Assembly: GCA_050747865.1 (NCBI GenBank) | Contig: JBOGJI010000314.1 | Location: 1-24,066 of the forward strand | Direction: 5' to 3' | DNA from: JBOGJI01 sp050747865 | Lineage (GTDB): Bacteria > Acidobacteriota > Thermoanaerobaculia > Multivoradales > JAHEKO01 | Length of the DNA stretch: 24,066 bases | Part shown: positions 1 to 11,387 of the stretch, one piece after another | Layout of the letters: each line of letters begins with the position of its first letter | How positions within the stretch are numbered: position 1 is the first letter of the stretch | The notes under the pieces: generated by a model | Database searches by the model: none | Seen by the model: only the letters and a program-made list of their open reading frames with translations | Told to the model about the DNA's origin: nothing | Program-made: the position numbers and the translations under genes

Positions 1-158
1 GCGGGGCTGGCGCCGAAGGCGGCGACCATGAGGGGCGTCGAGCCCTGGGGGCTCACCCCGTTCGGGTCGGCGCCGGCCGCGAGCAGCTCGTCGACTTGGC
101 GCAGGTCGTCCCGTTCGACCGCGCGCAGCAGGGCGATCGATCGGACCAGCGCGTTCAC
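1..158 (-). CDS. Ankyrin-repeat protein, N-terminal fragment (runs off the window)
   Basis: Reading the minus strand from a GTG at 158 gives 52 residues before the window edge. The stretch DDLRQVDELLAAGADPNG followed by STPLMVAA matches the ankyrin repeat (helix, LLAAGADPN turn, then the TPLM/LAA start of the next repeat). An in-frame TGA lies 21 bases upstream of the GTG, so the start must be close to it, and a GAGGA sits just ahead as a ribosome binding site. There is no signal peptide in the visible part, which suggests a cytoplasmic protein, but most of the protein is missing. Ankyrin repeats mediate protein contacts, so no specific function can be given. It is transcribed divergently from the large regulator at 420. 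The start is likely; the full architecture is unknown. Confidence 0.7.
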   Translation of the reverse strand, partial: MNALVRSIALLRAVERDDLRQVDELLAAGADPNGVSPQGSTPLMVAAFGASP

Positions 159-311
159 GTTCGTCCTCGAGCTCCGTCATCGGCGGCCCGTCAGAGCAGC
201 GCCCGTACCAGGCGGCCGGCAGCGAGCACAAGTTGTTGAGAGGAAGAGGCTTAAGGTCTAGACCGCCCGACCGACGGCGATCGGTCCATGACCCAGGATG
301 TGCGGCAAGAG

Positions 312-360
312 TGTGCCATGGCACAGGCGACGCCTGTGTCAGGTGTGGCACACATGCCAC
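312..360. repeat. Cluster of inverted repeats around TGGCAC
   Basis: Three inverted repeats lie within 49 bp. A perfect 14-bp palindrome TGTGCCATGGCACA is at 312-325. CACAGGCG-A-CGCCTGTG follows at 322-338, sharing four bases with the first. GTGGCA-CACA-TGCCAC is at 345-360, itself overlapping GTGTG-G-CACAC (343-353). The first and third share the half-site TGGCA. This density is far above what the neighbouring DNA shows and is typical of operators for a dimeric regulator, or of mutually exclusive RNA hairpins. The regulator encoded at 420 carries a Fis-type helix-turn-helix and is an obvious candidate binder, which is inference. Confidence 0.6.
319..334 (+). promoter_or_regulatory. Possible sigma-54 -24/-12 element ahead of the sigma-54 activator gene
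   Basis: TGGCAC at 319-324 is a perfect -24 motif. After the normal 5-base spacer comes ACGCC, which keeps the essential GC of the -12 motif but lacks the usual TT. On the opposite strand (318 down to 305) TGGCAC and TTGC are both intact but are separated by four bases instead of five. Both are imperfect, so either may be an accident of the TGGCAC palindrome. They are recorded because the gene downstream encodes a sigma-54 activator that might regulate itself. Confidence 0.22.
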
Positions 361-419
361 GGGCACGGGCTGTATAGTCCGCTCTGTACCCGAGTCGTGA
401 CCCGTGTCGTGGCTCCGTC

Positions 420-4220
<3,801 letters not shown>

Positions 4221-4256
4221 TCGGTGTACATTGGGGCCGCGCGGCATTGCCGCGAC

Positions 4257-4262
4257 GAGGAG
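4257..4262 (+). promoter_or_regulatory. Ribosome binding site that fixes the otsA start
   Basis: GAGGAG lies six bases before the GTG at 4269. The reading frame stays open back to an ATG at 4224, but those extra 15 residues have no such site ahead of them and precede the conserved start of the family, so the GTG is preferred. Confidence 0.7.
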
Positions 4263-4268
4263 CATACG

Positions 4269-5690
4269 GTGGCCCCGACCCCAACGCGACGGCCGCTGGT
4301 CGTCGTCGCCAACCGCCTGCCGGTCCGACGGGAGCCGGCCGGGTGGCGACCGGCCACCGGCGGGTTGGTGACCGCCCTGCGGCCGGTGATCGAGGAGGCG
4401 GGCGGCGCCTGGATCGGCTGGAACGACGACGTGGCGGACATGCCCCGCCGCATCGACGGGCTGGCCTGCGACCTCCGCCCCGTCGAGCTATCGCGATCGC
4501 AGGTGCGCGGCTACTACTACGGTTTCGCCAACCGCACGCTGTGGCCGCTGTTCCACGATCTCGTCGTCCAGCCGGTGATCGACCGCGGCTGGTGGCGTGT
4601 CTACGAGGAGGTGAACCGGCGCTTCGCCGCCGTCACCGCCGAGGTCGTGGCGGCGGCCCCGGCGCCGCCGCTGCTGTGGGCGCACGACTACCACCTGCTG
4701 CTGTTGCCCGCCATGCTGCGCGATCTTTCCGCGGCGTCTCCGATCGGCTTCTTCCTGCACATACCCTTCCCCCCGCCGGAGCTCTTCGGCCGCCTGCCGT
4801 GGCGCGATCAACTGCTGCGGGGCCTGCTCGGCGCCGACGTCGTGGGGTTCCAGACGGTGCGCTACCGTGACAACTTCGTGCGCACGGTGCAGCAGCTCCT
4901 CCCGGGAGTGGAGTCGCGGGGCGATCGTCTGGCGTTGACCGACGGCCGCCGGGTCCGCGTCGTCGCCCACCCCATCTCGATCGATGTCGACGAGTTCACG
5001 GCGTTGGCGACGGACGAGGAGAGCGAGCGCGAGCTCGCCGAGCTGCGCCGCCAGTTCGCCGGCCGCCGCGTCTTCCTCGGCGTCGACCGGCTCGATTACA
5101 CCAAAGGGATCCGCCACCGGCTGCAGTCGATCGAGCTGTTGTTGGAGCAGAACCCTTCGCTGCGCCGCGAGGTGGCGTTCGTACAGGTGGCGGTGCCCAG
5201 CCGCGACGACGTCGAGGAGTACCGCGACCTGCGCGCGCAGGTCGAGACCGAGGTGGGGCGCATCAACGGCCGCTTCACCGAGCCCGGCCATGACGTCCCC
5301 GTCCACTATCTGTATCGCGGCATCAGCCGCGCCCGGCTGGCGGCCTACTACCGCCTCGCCGACGTCATGTGCGTCACTCCGCTCAAGGACGGGATGAACC
5401 TGGTGGCCAAGGAGTTCGTCACCGTCCAGGCGGCCACCGGCGGCAGTGGCGCCCTGCTGCTCTCCGAGTTCGCCGGCGCCATCCTGGAGCTCGACGGCGA
5501 TGCCATCCGCTGCAACCCGTTCGACGTCGAGGGTCTGTCGCACCTGCTGTACGCGGCCCTCGAGCTCGACGAGCAGGACCGGCGGGCACGGCTGCGCCGC
5601 ATGGCCGAGAAGGTGCGCCACGCCGACGTCTTCCGCTGGGTCGAAGACGAGCTCGCGGAGATGGATCGCAACGCGGAGATCGGCGTCTAG
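4269..5690 (+). CDS. otsA: Trehalose-6-phosphate synthase (GT20)
   Basis: This 473-residue protein is the usual size for bacterial OtsA. The enzyme joins glucose from UDP-glucose (or another NDP-glucose) to glucose-6-phosphate, giving trehalose-6-phosphate in the cytoplasm. Family marks appear in order: VVVANRLPVRR (11-21) and GGL (31-33) at the N-terminus, WAHDYHLLLLP (from 137), HIPFPPPELF, GVDRLDYTKGI (271-281), LKDGMNLVAKEF (from 372) and the late LSEFAGA and NPFD motifs. The GTG start is set by a good ribosome binding site and sits just before the first strand. It follows the regulator gene by 48 bp and is followed six bases later by the phosphatase fusion, so the three genes are probably one transcript. 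The stretch 4221-4268 has TACATT as a weak possible -10 and no clear promoter. Confidence 0.95.
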   Translation: MAPTPTRRPLVVVANRLPVRREPAGWRPATGGLVTALRPVIEEAGGAWIGWNDDVADMPRRIDGLACDLRPVELSRSQVRGYYYGFANRTLWPLFHDLVVQPVIDRGWWRVYEEVNRRFAAVTAEVVAAAPAPPLLWAHDYHLLLLPAMLRDLSAASPIGFFLHIPFPPPELFGRLPWRDQLLRGLLGADVVGFQTVRYRDNFVRTVQQLLPGVESRGDRLALTDGRRVRVVAHPISIDVDEFTALATDEESERELAELRRQFAGRRVFLGVDRLDYTKGIRHRLQSIELLLEQNPSLRREVAFVQVAVPSRDDVEEYRDLRAQVETEVGRINGRFTEPGHDVPVHYLYRGISRARLAAYYRLADVMCVTPLKDGMNLVAKEFVTVQAATGGSGALLLSEFAGAILELDGDAIRCNPFDVEGLSHLLYAALELDEQDRRARLRRMAEKVRHADVFRWVEDELAEMDRNAEIGV

Positions 5691-5696
5691 AGGCTC

Positions 5697-8363
5697 ATGC
5701 CGCGGGCCCCCGACGACCTGCAGTCGATCACCGCGCAGATCGGCGACGTGCGCCGGCGGCTGGTGGTCCTCGACTTCGACGGCACCCTGGCCCCCATCGT
5801 CGAGCATCCCGCCGACGCGGCCCTGGCCGCAGGCGCCGGCGAGGCCCTGTGCGCCCTGGCCGAGGTGGTGCCCGTGGTCGTGCTCTCCGGGCGCCCGATC
5901 GACGACCTGCTGCCGCGCCTGGGACCCCATTTCGTCGGCACGGTGGTCGGCGGTCACGGGGCCGAGATCCGGCTCGCCGACGGCGAGCGCGTCCAGCTCG
6001 TCGACGTGGCATCCGTGCGGCGCACCCTCGACGAGCTGCAGGCCGCGCTCGAGCGTCTGCTCGACCCGGAAGAAGGCTGGCTGGTCGAGCGCAAGGAGGC
6101 GTCGCTCGCGGTGCACCACCGCCGCGTCACCATCCAGCGCACCGAGGCGCGGCTGCCCCAGGTCCGCGAGCTCATGGAGGCGCACATCGCCGACCCTCCC
6201 GGCTTCGAAGTGCTGGAGGGCAAGGCGGTTCTCGAGCTGCGGCCGGTCGGCGTCGACAAGGGAAGAGCGATGCTCTGGCTGGAGTCGCACTTCCCCGATC
6301 GCCTGCCCCTGGTGCTCGGCGACGACGTCACCGACGAGGACTCGTTCCGGGCGGCGCGGGCGCGCGGCGGCGACGCCATCCTGGTTGCCGAGGTGCCACG
6401 ACCGACCGCCGCGCGCTGGCGCCTGGACGGCCCCGACCGCGTCACCGCCCTGCTGCGCGGCCTGCGTCATCACGGCGGCGGCCTGGTGACACGTGGGGTG
6501 CCCGAGACGCGCTTCCACGCCATCGGCGACTACGGGATGCTCGGCGACTCGCGCACCGCCGCTCTGGTGTCGCCCGACGGCTCGATCGACTTCCTGTGCA
6601 CCCCGCGCTTCGATTCACCGACCCTCTTCGCCGCCCTGCTCGACCCGCTGCGCGGCGGGCGCTGGCGTATCCGCCCCGCGGAGCGGCTCGACGTCCAACG
6701 CACCTACGTCGGCGAGACCAACGTCCTGGTGAGCCGTTTCGTCCGCGGCAGCGAGCCGGTGGTGACGGTGACCGACTTCCTGGTCTATTCGCGAGTCAAC
6801 GCCGCGGATCCCCGGTACGCCGGCCATGTGCTGCTGCGCCGGGTGGAGGCGGCCGAGGACGCCGAGGTCGAGCTCGAGCTCCAGCCCCGCTTCGACTACG
6901 CGCGCCGACCGACCACGCTGCGGCGCACGCGGCACGGCGTGGAAGCGGTCTGCGGCGACGAGCGCGCGGAGCTGGAAGCCGTCGGTGTCGCGCTCGAGAT
7001 CACCCCGCACGAGGACGGCAATGGCGACGTCGCCCGCTGCAGATGGACCCTGCGCGCCGGCGACACCCGCTGGTTTCGCCTGCGGACCGGCGAGACCGGC
7101 GACGGCCCTCACGCCCACCTCTCCGCCGACGAGCTCTTCGATCTCACGGTGCGCACCTGGGCTCGCTGGGCCCAGGGCATCGACTACCGCGGGCCGTGGC
7201 GTGACGACGTCGTACGCTCGGCCCTGGTGCTCAAGGGTCTGGTCTACGAGCCCTCCGGCGCCCTGGTGGCGGCGCCCACCGCCGGGCTGCCCGAGGAGAT
7301 CGGCGGCGAGCGCAACTGGGACTACCGATACAGCTGGATCCGCGACTCGGCCTACGTGCTGGAGTGCTTCCTGCGCATCGGTCACATCAACGAGGCCGAG
7401 ACCTTCATCCGTTGGCTGTCGGAGCTGGCCCGCCGCATCGGCGGCGCGCGCTCCGTCAAGCCCCTGTACAGGATCACGGGTGAAGAGGACCTGGCCGAGA
7501 TCGAGCTCGCCCACCTCGAGGGCTATCGCGGCTCCCGGCCGGTGCGCATCGGCAACGGCGCAGCCTCGCAGCTGCAGCTCGACATCTACGGCGCTGCGGT
7601 CCAGCTCGCCTACCTGACACAGGAGGTGGGAGGGCCGGTTCCCGCCGACCGCTGGTCTGTGATCCGCGAGCTGGTGGACACGGTGGTCGAGCGCTGGCAG
7701 GAGCCGGACGCCGGCCTGTGGGAGATCCGCAGCGCCCCCAGGCACCACACGTTCTCCAAGTTCCAGTGCTGGCTGGCGCTCGATCGGGCGGTGCAGATCG
7801 GCCACGGCCTGGGGCTGCGCGGGCCCTACGATCGCTGGCGGGCGACGGCCGAGGCGATCCGCTCGTCGATCCTGAGCCACGGCTACGACCACGAGGTCGG
7901 GGCGTTCGTGGGGGCCTATGGCGAGCGCGACGTCGACGCGGCTCTGTTGCAGCTTCCGCTGCGCGGCTTCATCCCGCCGTCCGACCCGCGCGTCCGCTCC
8001 ACCGTCGAGGTCATCCGCCGTGAGCTCGAGGTCGCCGACGGCCTGCTGCTGCGCTACCGCGGCGCCGACGGCCTCGCGGGTGAGGAGGGCGCCTTCCTGA
8101 TGTGCTCCTTCTGGCTGGTCGAGCTGCTGGCCCGCATGGGCGATCTCCAGGAAGCCGTGCGCCTGTTCGAGCGCCTGCGTTCGCTTGCCGGGCCGCTGGG
8201 CCTCTACGCCGAGCAGATCGACCCGCGCACCGGCGAGCACCTGGGCAACTTCCCCCAGGGCTTCAGCCACATGGCTCTGATCGCCGCCGCCACCGCGATC
8301 GACGAAGAGCTGCGCGCCCGCAGCCGCTCTATCGCCTCCATCCGCCGCGACCCGGAAGCGTGA
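5697..8363 (+). CDS. otsB: Fusion of trehalose-6-phosphate phosphatase (HAD) and GH15 glycosidase
   Basis: Two enzymes share one 888-residue frame. Residues 1 to about 260 are an OtsB-type HAD phosphatase with DFDGTLAP (nucleophile D26, acid/base D28), VVLSGRP and the metal motif GDDVTDED (from 208). This part converts trehalose-6-phosphate to trehalose. From about 271 a full glycoside hydrolase family 15 protein follows, opening with TRFHAIGDYGMLGDSRTAA and carrying ERNWDYRYSWIRD (from 538). W-E at 675-676 and AEQIDP (glutamate 839) fit the usual acid and base glutamates of GH15, and GEEGAFL is at about 795. Bacterial GH15 proteins of this kind include trehalases and glucoamylases, so the substrate may be trehalose or a short alpha-glucan. 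No start codon with a good ribosome binding site was noticed at the junction. The ATG at 5697 follows an AGAGG closely. There is no signal peptide, so it is cytoplasmic. Confidence 0.93.
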   Translation: MPRAPDDLQSITAQIGDVRRRLVVLDFDGTLAPIVEHPADAALAAGAGEALCALAEVVPVVVLSGRPIDDLLPRLGPHFVGTVVGGHGAEIRLADGERVQLVDVASVRRTLDELQAALERLLDPEEGWLVERKEASLAVHHRRVTIQRTEARLPQVRELMEAHIADPPGFEVLEGKAVLELRPVGVDKGRAMLWLESHFPDRLPLVLGDDVTDEDSFRAARARGGDAILVAEVPRPTAARWRLDGPDRVTALLRGLRHHGGGLVTRGVPETRFHAIGDYGMLGDSRTAALVSPDGSIDFLCTPRFDSPTLFAALLDPLRGGRWRIRPAERLDVQRTYVGETNVLVSRFVRGSEPVVTVTDFLVYSRVNAADPRYAGHVLLRRVEAAEDAEVELELQPRFDYARRPTTLRRTRHGVEAVCGDERAELEAVGVALEITPHEDGNGDVARCRWTLRAGDTRWFRLRTGETGDGPHAHLSADELFDLTVRTWARWAQGIDYRGPWRDDVVRSALVLKGLVYEPSGALVAAPTAGLPEEIGGERNWDYRYSWIRDSAYVLECFLRIGHINEAETFIRWLSELARRIGGARSVKPLYRITGEEDLAEIELAHLEGYRGSRPVRIGNGAASQLQLDIYGAAVQLAYLTQEVGGPVPADRWSVIRELVDTVVERWQEPDAGLWEIRSAPRHHTFSKFQCWLALDRAVQIGHGLGLRGPYDRWRATAEAIRSSILSHGYDHEVGAFVGAYGERDVDAALLQLPLRGFIPPSDPRVRSTVEVIRRELEVADGLLLRYRGADGLAGEEGAFLMCSFWLVELLARMGDLQEAVRLFERLRSLAGPLGLYAEQIDPRTGEHLGNFPQGFSHMALIAAATAIDEELRARSRSIASIRRDPEA

Positions 8364-8370
8364 GGTTTCG

Positions 8371-8841
8371 TCAGGCGGGAGGCACCGGAGCGCCGTGGAC
8401 GATGCGGGCGAGCAGGAACCCGAGCGCCAGGGCGGCGAGGGCAGTCAGGGGGATGAGGCCGGGGCCGAATCCGGAGGCGGCGCCCGCCGTCTGGTTGGCC
8501 AGCCAGTAGGCGAGGCCGACCGGGCCGAGGCAAAAGGCGAGGCCGGCCGAGCGGCGCCGCCGTTCCGCCTCCTCGTGCGCCAGCTTGCGCTCGTCGGAGG
8601 TGGCCCCGTCTTCGGTCGCCCAATGCCAGCGCTCGCGATCAATCGCCTCCAGGCGCCGCTGGGCGCCCCAACCCGCGATCCCGGAGACCGCCGCCGCGGC
8701 CAGGTGGACGACGGGCAGCCACGCCGCCGGCCAGGGGGGAAGCAGACGGACGTCGAGGCTGGCCAGCAGCCCCAGGACCAGCCCCCCGACGCCTGTCCCG
8801 AAGCTCGCCGACTGGACCCGGCGCCAGGGATCATGTTCCAG
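8371..8841 (-). CDS. Small integral membrane protein of unknown function
   Basis: The frame encodes about 156 residues with roughly four hydrophobic segments: GLVLGLLASLDV, WLPVVHLAAAAVSGIAGW, AGLAFCLGPVGLAYWLA and IPLTALAALALGFLLARIV. A charged loop rich in Glu and Arg (RLEAIDRERWHW through EEAERRRR) lies between the second and third. I do not recognise the family. No ATG, GTG or well-placed TTG exists in frame near the membrane part. The frame stays open far upstream inside the bactofilin-like gene, but those residues are arginine- and serine-rich, as expected of a shadow frame. The start given is a CTG at 8841, nine bases after GAGGAGG; an ATC at 8844 is also possible. It overlaps the end of the preceding gene, so translational coupling is likely. 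Its tail converges on the trehalose fusion gene with only seven bases between the stops. Confidence 0.7.
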   Translation of the reverse strand: MEHDPWRRVQSASFGTGVGGLVLGLLASLDVRLLPPWPAAWLPVVHLAAAAVSGIAGWGAQRRLEAIDRERWHWATEDGATSDERKLAHEEAERRRRSAGLAFCLGPVGLAYWLANQTAGAASGFGPGLIPLTALAALALGFLLARIVHGAPVPPA

Positions 8842-9358
8842 GATAGCGGTCCTCCTCGGCCACAACCTCGGCTTCGTGGATCGCCTCCGGCGGCTCGGCG
8901 CCGTCCGCCCCCGGGGCGTCGCCGAACATCGGCAGCGAGCGGACCTGGCGGGCGAAGCGTGAGAACAGGCGATAGAGCTCCTGCTCCGAGCCGAAGTTGC
9001 CGACCAGGCGCGACCGCCTGCCGATGTCCACCGACTCGGCCTCCTGCAACAGGATGCTGGCGCGCGCCCCGCTGTCAAGATGGATCTCCCGGGCGCTCAC
9101 CTTCCAGGCCGTCAGCTCGCCCTGGATGAAGCAGCCGCCGGGGCAGCGCACGTGCACCGCCTCCACCGTGGCGCCCGGCTCGATGCGAATGGAGCCCGAC
9201 AGCGACTCGAGGACTCCGTAGCGGCCCGAGCTCTGGATCACCAGGTTGCCCGGCGTGCGGATGGAGAGCTGGCCGCGGGCGTCGACCTCCACTTCGGTCC
9301 CCGCCGGGATGACCATGGTGGTCGCGGTATTGGCTGGCGAGGGGCGTCGCGAGATCAT
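8831..9358 (-). CDS. Bactofilin-like beta-helix protein
   Basis: This 175-residue protein has a central region (about 15-120) of short alternating strands punctuated by glycines. Examples are VEVDARGQLSIRTPGNLVIQ, SGSIRIEPGATVEAVHV, GCFIQGELTAWKV and VDIGRRSRLVGNF. That is the pattern of the right-handed beta-helix in bactofilins (DUF583), which self-assemble into filaments and position wall enzymes. The C-terminal third is acidic and looks disordered. There is no signal peptide. It begins nine bases after the stop of a membrane LytM peptidase, and bactofilin genes are often found beside such peptidases, which strengthens the call. No strong ribosome binding site is seen at the ATG at 9358; an internal ATG at 9316 is an alternative. 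The repeat spacing is less regular than in canonical bactofilins, so it may be a divergent relative. Confidence 0.65.
   Translation of the reverse strand: MISRRPSPANTATTMVIPAGTEVEVDARGQLSIRTPGNLVIQSSGRYGVLESLSGSIRIEPGATVEAVHVRCPGGCFIQGELTAWKVSAREIHLDSGARASILLQEAESVDIGRRSRLVGNFGSEQELYRLFSRFARQVRSLPMFGDAPGADGAEPPEAIHEAEVVAEEDRYPGT
8851..8857 (-). promoter_or_regulatory. Ribosome binding site for the small membrane protein
   Basis: GAGGAGG on the minus strand lies inside the last codons of the bactofilin-like gene, six bases ahead of an ATC and nine ahead of a CTG in the membrane-protein frame. It is the main support for placing that start at an unusual codon. Confidence 0.5.
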
Positions 9359-9367
9359 GGCGGCATG

Positions 9368-10462
9368 CTATCGCCCAATGATGGGCGGCAGCGGCTCGAC
9401 AGCTTGTGAGCTCGGGGCGGAACGGGTCATCACCAGGCGCTCCTCCTGCTCGTTCCACTGATGGTCCAGGATGTAGATCCGCGGATCGAGCGGCAGGTAC
9501 TCGCCGTCGTCCTGCCGCTGGCGGACCTCATAGTGCAGGTGCGGGCTGGTGCTCCAGCCGGTGTTGCCGACCGTGGCGATGACCTGCCCCTGCACGACCT
9601 GCTGGCCGCGGGCGACGTGGATCTGGTCGCAGTGACCGAACAGCGTGGTGAACCGCTCGCCGTGGCGGATCGCCACCAGGTTCCCGTAACGCCACCAGCC
9701 GACGCTGCGCGATAACGGGTAGCGGCCGGCGAACACGACCTGGCCATCGGCCGGCGCCAGCACCGGGGTGCCCACCGTCGCCGCCAGGTCGAGCCCGGAG
9801 TGGAACTCGTGGCTGCCGGTGAACGGGCTGCGCCGGTAGCCGAAGGGGCTGGTGAGCACGAACTCCTCCCCCTTGAGTGGGCTGACGGACGGTGTAGTCT
9901 GCACCTGGTCGGCATGCGCCTCTTCAAAGCTGTGGATCTCGTCGAGCAGCGCGGCCAGCGCCAGGACTCGCTCGTGGGCCTCGGCCTGCAGGCTCTTACC
10001 CCCGGCGACCGAGGCTCTGTAGATGGTGGCCTCCGGAGTAGGGTCTACGACGACCGGGAAACCGCCCTGCCCCACCGTCGCCTGATCGTCCAGGCCGTAG
10101 ACCAGATGGACCCGCGCCACCTGCCGGCGCAGGCCCGAGGCCTCCTCGTTGACGCCGTCCAGCCGGCCCACGAGCTGCTGCAGCCTCTGCCCGAGACGGC
10201 CGCGCTCGGCGATCAGCAGGTCGGCTTCGTGCTTCACCAGCCAGCCGCGCACCGCCCACGGCACGCCGATCAATCCGGCGAGCAGGTAGACCGCGAGCAG
10301 CACCCCGGCGACGGCAACCGCGACCAGTCCGCCGCGGGCGAGGAAAAAGGTGCGCGACGGACGCCGGATGTCCGCCGGATGGAACTGGAGCTCCATGTGG
10401 ATGCGGCGCGGTTGCGGCTCGCGATCGCGCCGCGACCCGGGGACCAGCGTCTGCTCGCTCAT
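9368..10462 (-). CDS. Membrane-anchored M23/LytM metallopeptidase
   Basis: This 364-residue protein has a short cytoplasmic tail, one membrane helix (about 44-66), a coiled-coil stretch with heptad leucines (about 75-115) and a C-terminal M23 domain. The zinc ligands are visible as HSGLD (H221, D225) and HLH (308 and 310), with the surrounding LTSPFGYRRSPFTG and GNTGWSTSPHLHYEV typical of LytM enzymes. Such enzymes cut peptide cross-links of peptidoglycan in the periplasm. The start is the ATG at 10462, which overlaps the TGA of the phosphatase gene as ATGA and has AGGGGG upstream. A longer reading to 10495 would intrude further into that gene and lacks support. The layout of short tail, helix, coiled coil and LytM domain resembles the LmdC-type partners of bactofilins. 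Confidence 0.92.
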   Translation of the reverse strand: MSEQTLVPGSRRDREPQPRRIHMELQFHPADIRRPSRTFFLARGGLVAVAVAGVLLAVYLLAGLIGVPWAVRGWLVKHEADLLIAERGRLGQRLQQLVGRLDGVNEEASGLRRQVARVHLVYGLDDQATVGQGGFPVVVDPTPEATIYRASVAGGKSLQAEAHERVLALAALLDEIHSFEEAHADQVQTTPSVSPLKGEEFVLTSPFGYRRSPFTGSHEFHSGLDLAATVGTPVLAPADGQVVFAGRYPLSRSVGWWRYGNLVAIRHGERFTTLFGHCDQIHVARGQQVVQGQVIATVGNTGWSTSPHLHYEVRQRQDDGEYLPLDPRIYILDHQWNEQEERLVMTRSAPSSQAVEPLPPIIGR

Positions 10463-11355
10463 GGGACCCGGCCCCCTGTGGCCTCGCGCGACCATGCCGC
10501 TTGGCGGCCAGACGCCCGCTCGGCGGTCACGGCACCCGGCTCCGGTGTGAGAGCGGCGACCTGCGCCTCACTGGCCAGACCAGAGAGGACCCCCCGCATG
10601 GCAGCATGGACGCGGGGCGATCCCGCCAGCACGTTGCCGGTCGCCAGCTGCCGGTCGCCTCCGTCGAGATCGGTCACCACGCCGCCGGCCTCGCGGATCA
10701 GCAGCTCGCCCGCCGCGATGTCCCAGGGCGAGAGGCGGAACTCGAAGAAGCCGTCGAAGACGCCGGCGGCCGTGTACGCCAGGTCGAGGGCGGCGGATCC
10801 ACAGCGTCGGATACCGCCGGCCTCGAGGAAGAGCCGGGCAAAGCACTGCTGGTAGAGGTCGAGAGCCTCGCGAGCGCGAAACGGAAACCCGGTCGCCAGG
10901 AAGGCGCCCGCGAGGTCAGGCCGCGCGGAGACCCGGATCAGCATTCCGTTCCAGGCGGCGCCTTCTCCCCGGGCGGCGGTGAACAGGTTCTCCCCCACCG
11001 GGTCGAGCACGACCCCCACCAGCAGCTCGGAGTCGCGCATGCATGCGACGGCCACGGCAAAGATCGGCAGTCCGCGCGCGAAGTTCGCCGTGCCGTCGAG
11101 CGGGTCGACCACCCACCGATAGCCCTCGCCATCCCCGGCGCTCCACCCCGACTCTTCGGCCAGGATCCCGTCCCCTGGCCGGTGCCGTCTCAAGCAGGCA
11201 AGGATCGCCTCCTCGCTCGCCCGATCCGCCTCCGTCACCAGGTCGTTCTGGGCTTTCTCAGCCACCTGGAGATCACCGCTCCGGAAGCGCCGGCGCAGCT
11301 CCTCGCCCCCCGCCCGCGCGGCCTCGACGGCGACCTGAAGCAGCTCGGACAGCAT
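10459..11355 (-). CDS. Inositol-monophosphatase-family phosphatase
   Basis: This 298-residue enzyme belongs to the Mg2+-dependent, Li+-sensitive sugar-phosphatase family. The metal site is clear: AEES (E67, E68), DPLDGTANF (84-92, with D84 and D87) and the later SPWDIAAG near residue 210. GSAALDLAYTAAGVFDGF is also typical. Relatives dephosphorylate myo-inositol-1-phosphate, 3'-phosphoadenosine-5'-phosphate or other sugar phosphates, and the substrate cannot be read from sequence. The last 35 or so residues (after the GLASEAQ stretch) extend beyond the usual end and look unstructured. The ATG at 11355 starts a typical N-terminal helix; a GGGAGGG upstream is rather far away for a strong ribosome binding site. 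The gene overlaps the LytM peptidase by four bases and so probably heads this four-gene operon, with possible read-through from the pyr genes. Confidence 0.92.
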   Translation of the reverse strand: MLSELLQVAVEAARAGGEELRRRFRSGDLQVAEKAQNDLVTEADRASEEAILACLRRHRPGDGILAEESGWSAGDGEGYRWVVDPLDGTANFARGLPIFAVAVACMRDSELLVGVVLDPVGENLFTAARGEGAAWNGMLIRVSARPDLAGAFLATGFPFRAREALDLYQQCFARLFLEAGGIRRCGSAALDLAYTAAGVFDGFFEFRLSPWDIAAGELLIREAGGVVTDLDGGDRQLATGNVLAGSPRVHAAMRGVLSGLASEAQVAALTPEPGAVTAERASGRQAAWSREATGGRVP

Positions 11356-11387
11356 GAAAAGAGACTACACCCTCCCACCAGGCTCAC

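Larger units (their letters stand above)
159..419. other. Divergent intergenic control region
   Basis: This 261-bp gap separates the minus-strand ankyrin gene from the plus-strand regulator and is one of the longest non-coding stretches here. Its left half shows only a short palindrome (GGTCTAGACC, 255-264). The right half (305-360) holds overlapping inverted repeats built on TGGCAC, annotated separately. A TATAGT at 373-378 could serve as a -10 for the regulator gene, but no convincing -35 is placed before it. No RNA gene was recognised. Confidence 0.6.

Noticed and set aside
28..261. Plus-strand open frame over the ankyrin region
   Set aside because: It is antisense to a clear ankyrin repeat on the minus strand, and its product is arginine/serine-rich without any family signal.
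4231..4251. TTGGGG and TTGCC ahead of otsA as a sigma-54 promoter
   Set aside because: The distance between the GG and GC elements is two bases too long, and the -24 half lacks TGGCAC.
4488..8270. Long minus-strand frames opposite otsA and the OtsB-GH15 fusion
   Set aside because: The same GC artefact; the plus strand holds every conserved enzyme motif across the whole span.
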